From the NCBI GenBank assembly GCA_030635805.1, contig DAOVYC010000015.1:1-9203 (forward strand): a DNA stretch of 9,203 nucleotides. Direction: 5' to 3'. Every line of letters begins with the position of its first letter. Positions within the stretch are counted from its first letter, which is position 1. The translations under genes were made by a program, and so were the position numbers. Positions 7,171 through 9,203 of this stretch are shown one piece after another. Source of the stretch: a bacterium (GTDB taxonomy: Bacteria; Patescibacteriota; Gracilibacteria; JAUYGZ01; DAOVYC01). The notes beneath the pieces were generated by a model. That model did no database searches and had not been told where the DNA came from. It was given only the letters and a program-made list of their open reading frames with translations.

Positions 7171-7210
7171 TTCCCCTGTTCCCCTACAAGCTACCAGCTA
7201 AAAAGCTACC
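7171..7210. repeat. Short tandem units upstream of the groESL promoter
   Basis: TTCCCCTG and TTCCCCTA (7171-7186) are followed by AGCTACC, AGCTAAAA, AGCTACC (7189-7210). The sequence differs from the TAAT-type units, but the unit length is again 7-8 bp. It fills much of the divergent nnrD-groES region just before the CIRCE operator; the flanking 7129-7170 is pyrimidine-rich with nothing else recognisable. Confidence 0.5.
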
Positions 7211-7218
7211 ACCTGAAT

Positions 7219-7245
7219 CTAGCACTTGACTTCCTTGAGTGCTAA
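7219..7245 (+). promoter_or_regulatory. CIRCE operator (HrcA binding site)
   Basis: The right arm GAGTGCTAA (7237-7245) is a perfect match to the CIRCE consensus; the left arm CTAGCACTT (7219-7227) differs from TTAGCACTC at its first and last bases; the spacer is the standard 9 bp. It lies between the -35 and -10 of the groESL promoter and overlaps the -35, the expected position for heat-inducible repression by HrcA. The hrcA gene itself is not in the window. Confidence 0.92.
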
Positions 7246-7253
7246 AATATAAT
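7226..7253 (+). promoter_or_regulatory. groESL sigma70 promoter
   Basis: TTGACT (7226-7231) and a perfect TATAAT (7248-7253) are 16 bp apart. The start of transcription is expected near 7260, giving a leader of about 57 nt. The promoter is almost entirely covered by CIRCE, and the two outermost CIRCE-arm bases at 7226-7227 are shared with the -35 box. Confidence 0.88.
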
Positions 7254-7265
7254 ACCTAAGCAAAT

Positions 7266-7312
7266 CAGCTAATCATTCAGCTTAATCATTAGTTCTTAAT
7301 CCTTAATTCTTA
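7266..7312. repeat. Direct repeats and heptamer array in the groES leader
   Basis: CAGCTAATCATT (7266-7277) is followed by its near copy CAGCTTAATCATT (7278-7290). Overlapping the latter, heptamers TTAATCA, TTAGTTC, TTAATCC, TTAATTC run from 7282 to 7309 and end in TTA (7310-7312), four bases before the groES ATG. The heptamers place TAA or TAG in all three frames just ahead of the start codon. This array makes up most of the predicted 5' leader and there is no Shine-Dalgarno. Confidence 0.65.
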
Positions 7313-7316
7313 CCCC

Positions 7317-7619
7317 ATGGATCTCGGAAAAAAACTCCTCCCCCTCGAAGATCGCGTCGCGATCATGCCTCTCACTCAGGAGGAAAAAACCGTCTCAGGC
7401 ATTATCATCCCCGATACAGCCAATAAAGAAAAACCCAACGAAGGAAAAATCATCGCCGTTGGCCCAGGCAAACTCGTTGACGGAAATCGGGTTCCCCCTG
7501 AACTTAAAATCAACGACACCGTTCTTTATTCCAAATATGCCGGTGATCCTATTGAAATTGATAACGAAGAAGTCATCATCATCTCCCAAGATTCCGTTCT
7601 CGCTATCATCAAAAAATAA
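7317..7619 (+). CDS. groS: Co-chaperonin GroES (Cpn10)
   Basis: GroES forms the heptameric lid of the GroEL folding chamber in the cytoplasm. The 100-residue protein is standard length. It begins with KLLPLEDRVAIMPL, contains the mobile loop (about 21-35, with the hydrophobic SGIIIP that docks on GroEL), the GKIIAVGPGK strand, NDTVLYSKYAG, and ends EVIIISQDSVLAIIKK. It is the first gene of the CIRCE-controlled operon, 40 bp ahead of groL. The ATG follows TTACCCC, without a Shine-Dalgarno. Its stop codon TAA is the first part of a repeat array. Confidence 0.98.
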   Translation: MDLGKKLLPLEDRVAIMPLTQEEKTVSGIIIPDTANKEKPNEGKIIAVGPGKLVDGNRVPPELKINDTVLYSKYAGDPIEIDNEEVIIISQDSVLAIIKK

Positions 7620-7656
7620 TCTTGTAATCTTCTAATTTTTAATCTTCTAATTTTTT
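7617..7656. repeat. 7-8-bp repeat array filling the groES-groEL spacer
   Basis: Units on the plus strand: TAATCTT (including the groES stop codon), GTAATCTT, CTAATTTTT, AATCTT, CTAATTTTTT. TAA occurs at 7617, 7625, 7633, 7640, 7648 and 7656, so every frame is closed at least twice before the groEL ATG at 7660. The unit is the same as in pdxS and nnrD, and no ribosome binding site is present. Confidence 0.75.
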
Positions 7657-7659
7657 AAA

Positions 7660-9203
7660 ATGGCCAAACAAATTTCCTTCTCCGATGAAGCCCGACAGAA
7701 AATCCTCAAAGGAGTAGAACAACTCTACGATGCGGTTCGCATTACTATGGGGCCCAAAGGACGAAATGTTCTCCTCGACAAAAGTTTCGGATCCGGAACC
7801 ATTACCAATGATGGCGTAACTATTGCCAAAGAAATAGATCTTAAAGATAAGTACGAAGATATGGGTGCTCAGCTTGTAAAAGAAGTGGCGGTAAAAACCA
7901 ACGAAGTTGCCGGTGATGGTACTACCACTGCTATCGTTCTTGCTTACGCCCTCATTTCTGAAGGTATTCGCAACGTAACCGCCGGTGCTAATCCGATGGA
8001 TATCAAACTCGGTATCAAAAAAGCTATGGAAACTGTAGTCGAAGAACTGCAAAAAATGTCCAAAGAAATTTCCACCAAAGAAAATATTGAACAGGTGGCC
8101 ACTATTTCCGCTCAGGATCCGGAAGTGGGTAAACTTATTGCTGAACTGGAAGATCAGGTAAAAAACGGTGTAATCACCGTAGAAGAAGGGCAAACCATGG
8201 GTCTTTCCAAAGAAGTGGTGGAGGGTATGCAATTTGATAACGGGTATATTTCCCCTTACATGATTTCCGATACTACTCGCATGGAAGCCGTGATGGAAAA
8301 TCCGCAAATTTTGATTACCGATAAAAAGATTGGATCTATCAAAGATCTTCTTCCTCTTCTTGAAGCACTCGCTCAATCGGGAAAGAAAGACTTGGTAATC
8401 ATCGCCGAGGATATCGAAGGCGAAGCTCTTGCCACTCTTGTGGTAAATAAGCTTCGTGGTACTTTTAATACTTTAGCTATTAAGGCTCCGGCTTTCGGAG
8501 ATCGAAGAAAGGAAATGCTTAAAGATATTGCTTCTCTTACCGGTGGTCGGGTAATTAGTGAAGAAGTTGGTCTGAAATTAGAAAGCACTTCTGTAGAAGA
8601 CCTCGGTTCTGCCCGTAAAATCATTGCCAACAAAGACAATACCACCATAGTTGACGGAAAAGGTCGGAAAACAGACATCTCCGCTCGTATTGCCGAAATA
8701 GAAATTCTATTCAAAAAATCCACTTCCGATTTTGACAAAGAAAAACTTGCCGAAAGAAGAGCTAAGCTCACCGGTGGTGTAGCCGTTATCAAAGTGGGAG
8801 CCGCCACAGAGGTGGAATTAAAAGAAAAAAAACATCGTATTGAGGATGCTCTCAGTGCCACCCGCGCCGCTGTAGATGAAGGAATAGTAGCCGGTGGAGG
8901 TATTGCCCTCCTTCACGCCGCCAAAGCTCTGGAAGAACTCAAGGGAGGCAACCAAGATGAAGATACCGGAATTCAAATTGTAAAGAAGTCCCTTGAAGCA
9001 CCCGTTTATCAAATCGCTCAAAACGCCGGCGTGGACGGTGTCGTTGTCGTCAGCAAGCTCAAAGAAAATAAAAGCGAAACCGAAGGATTTGATGCTCAGG
9101 TCATGGAATACACCGATATGATTAAAGCCGGTATTCTTGATCCTAAGAAAGTTACCCGCAGTGCTCTGCAAAATGCCGCCTCTCTGGCCGGAATTTTCCT
9201 CAC
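7660..9203 (+). CDS. groL: Chaperonin GroEL (Cpn60), C-terminal end beyond window edge
   Basis: GroEL is the ATP-driven double-ring chaperonin that folds proteins together with GroES. From ATG at 7660 the frame is open to the edge (514 codons of about 540), so only the last part and tail are missing. ATP-site motifs are intact: GPKGRN (31-36), Asp51 in [17 protein letters not shown] with Asp86 (85-90), and Asp396 in [12 protein letters not shown] followed by AGGG (411-414). The apical domain has [24 protein letters not shown] and the [11 protein letters not shown] segment. Second gene of the groESL operon, controlled by the CIRCE promoter. The start follows TTTTTTAAA, with no Shine-Dalgarno. 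Long open frames on the opposite strand are coding shadows. Confidence 0.98.
   Translation, partial: MAKQISFSDEARQKILKGVEQLYDAVRITMGPKGRNVLLDKSFGSGTITNDGVTIAKEIDLKDKYEDMGAQLVKEVAVKTNEVAGDGTTTAIVLAYALISEGIRNVTAGANPMDIKLGIKKAMETVVEELQKMSKEISTKENIEQVATISAQDPEVGKLIAELEDQVKNGVITVEEGQTMGLSKEVVEGMQFDNGYISPYMISDTTRMEAVMENPQILITDKKIGSIKDLLPLLEALAQSGKKDLVIIAEDIEGEALATLVVNKLRGTFNTLAIKAPAFGDRRKEMLKDIASLTGGRVISEEVGLKLESTSVEDLGSARKIIANKDNTTIVDGKGRKTDISARIAEIEILFKKSTSDFDKEKLAERRAKLTGGVAVIKVGAATEVELKEKKHRIEDALSATRAAVDEGIVAGGGIALLHAAKALEELKGGNQDEDTGIQIVKKSLEAPVYQIAQNAGVDGVVVVSKLKENKSETEGFDAQVMEYTDMIKAGILDPKKVTRSALQNAASLAGIFL

Noticed and set aside
5665..7656. The repeat arrays as a CRISPR
   Set aside because: Units are 7-8 bp with no unique spacers and no cas genes nearby.
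7639..9171. Three long open frames on the minus strand opposite groEL
   Set aside because: They lie antisense to an intact, highly conserved groEL, show no recognisable motifs and are Phe/Ser/His-rich as expected of a coding shadow.
586..9203. UGA recoding as in some candidate phyla
   Set aside because: All conserved genes read through without in-frame TGA and end with TAA; nothing requires a non-standard code.

Overview
The window reads as a compact bacterial chromosome segment with five complete genes and two cut by the window edges. Complete or nearly complete genes are a secreted SpvB/RHS-YD repeat protein, pdxT, pdxS, nnrD and groS; groL runs off the right edge and a secreted protein of unknown function runs off the left. 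The standard code fits: all complete genes end in TAA and no in-frame UGA is needed. Promoters look sigma70-like (TTGACA/TATAAT). None of the seven start codons has a recognisable Shine-Dalgarno sequence, and one gene (nnrD) looks leaderless. Short spacers, a stand-alone NnrD dehydratase domain and a large secreted YD-repeat protein would suit a Patescibacteria/CPR-type genome, but this is inference; nothing in the window fixes the lineage.

Layout. Positions 1-4611 (minus strand) form an AT-richer accessory module. A strong promoter at 4671-4700 drives a 1341-residue exported RHS/YD protein (586-4611), followed after 21 bp by a second exported protein (start 564, cut at position 1). The RHS protein stops before the usual RHS core and carries no toxin tip. 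Positions 4728-7093 (minus strand) are housekeeping: nnrD (NAD(P)HX repair), then pdxS and pdxT, the two subunits of the DXP-independent pyridoxal-phosphate synthase. Positions 7094-7316 are a divergent control region with the nnrD promoter and the groESL promoter, the latter overlapping a CIRCE operator for the HrcA heat-shock repressor. Positions 7317-9203 (plus strand) are groS-groL.

The most unusual feature is a family of short degenerate tandem arrays with 7- to 8-bp units (plus-strand type GTAATYTT/CTAATTTT, and heptamer relatives such as TTAATCC and GGGATTT). They lie in frame inside pdxS, nnrD and pdxT, and also in the pdxT leader, the groES leader and the groES-groEL spacer, where the array supplies the groES stop codon. 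Inside genes, the strand with TAA in nearly every GTAATYTT-type unit is always the non-coding strand. In the spacers it is the sense strand, giving stops in all three frames. This looks like a dispersed, possibly mobile or slippage-generated repeat filtered by selection on translation, and it is the best candidate here for something undescribed.
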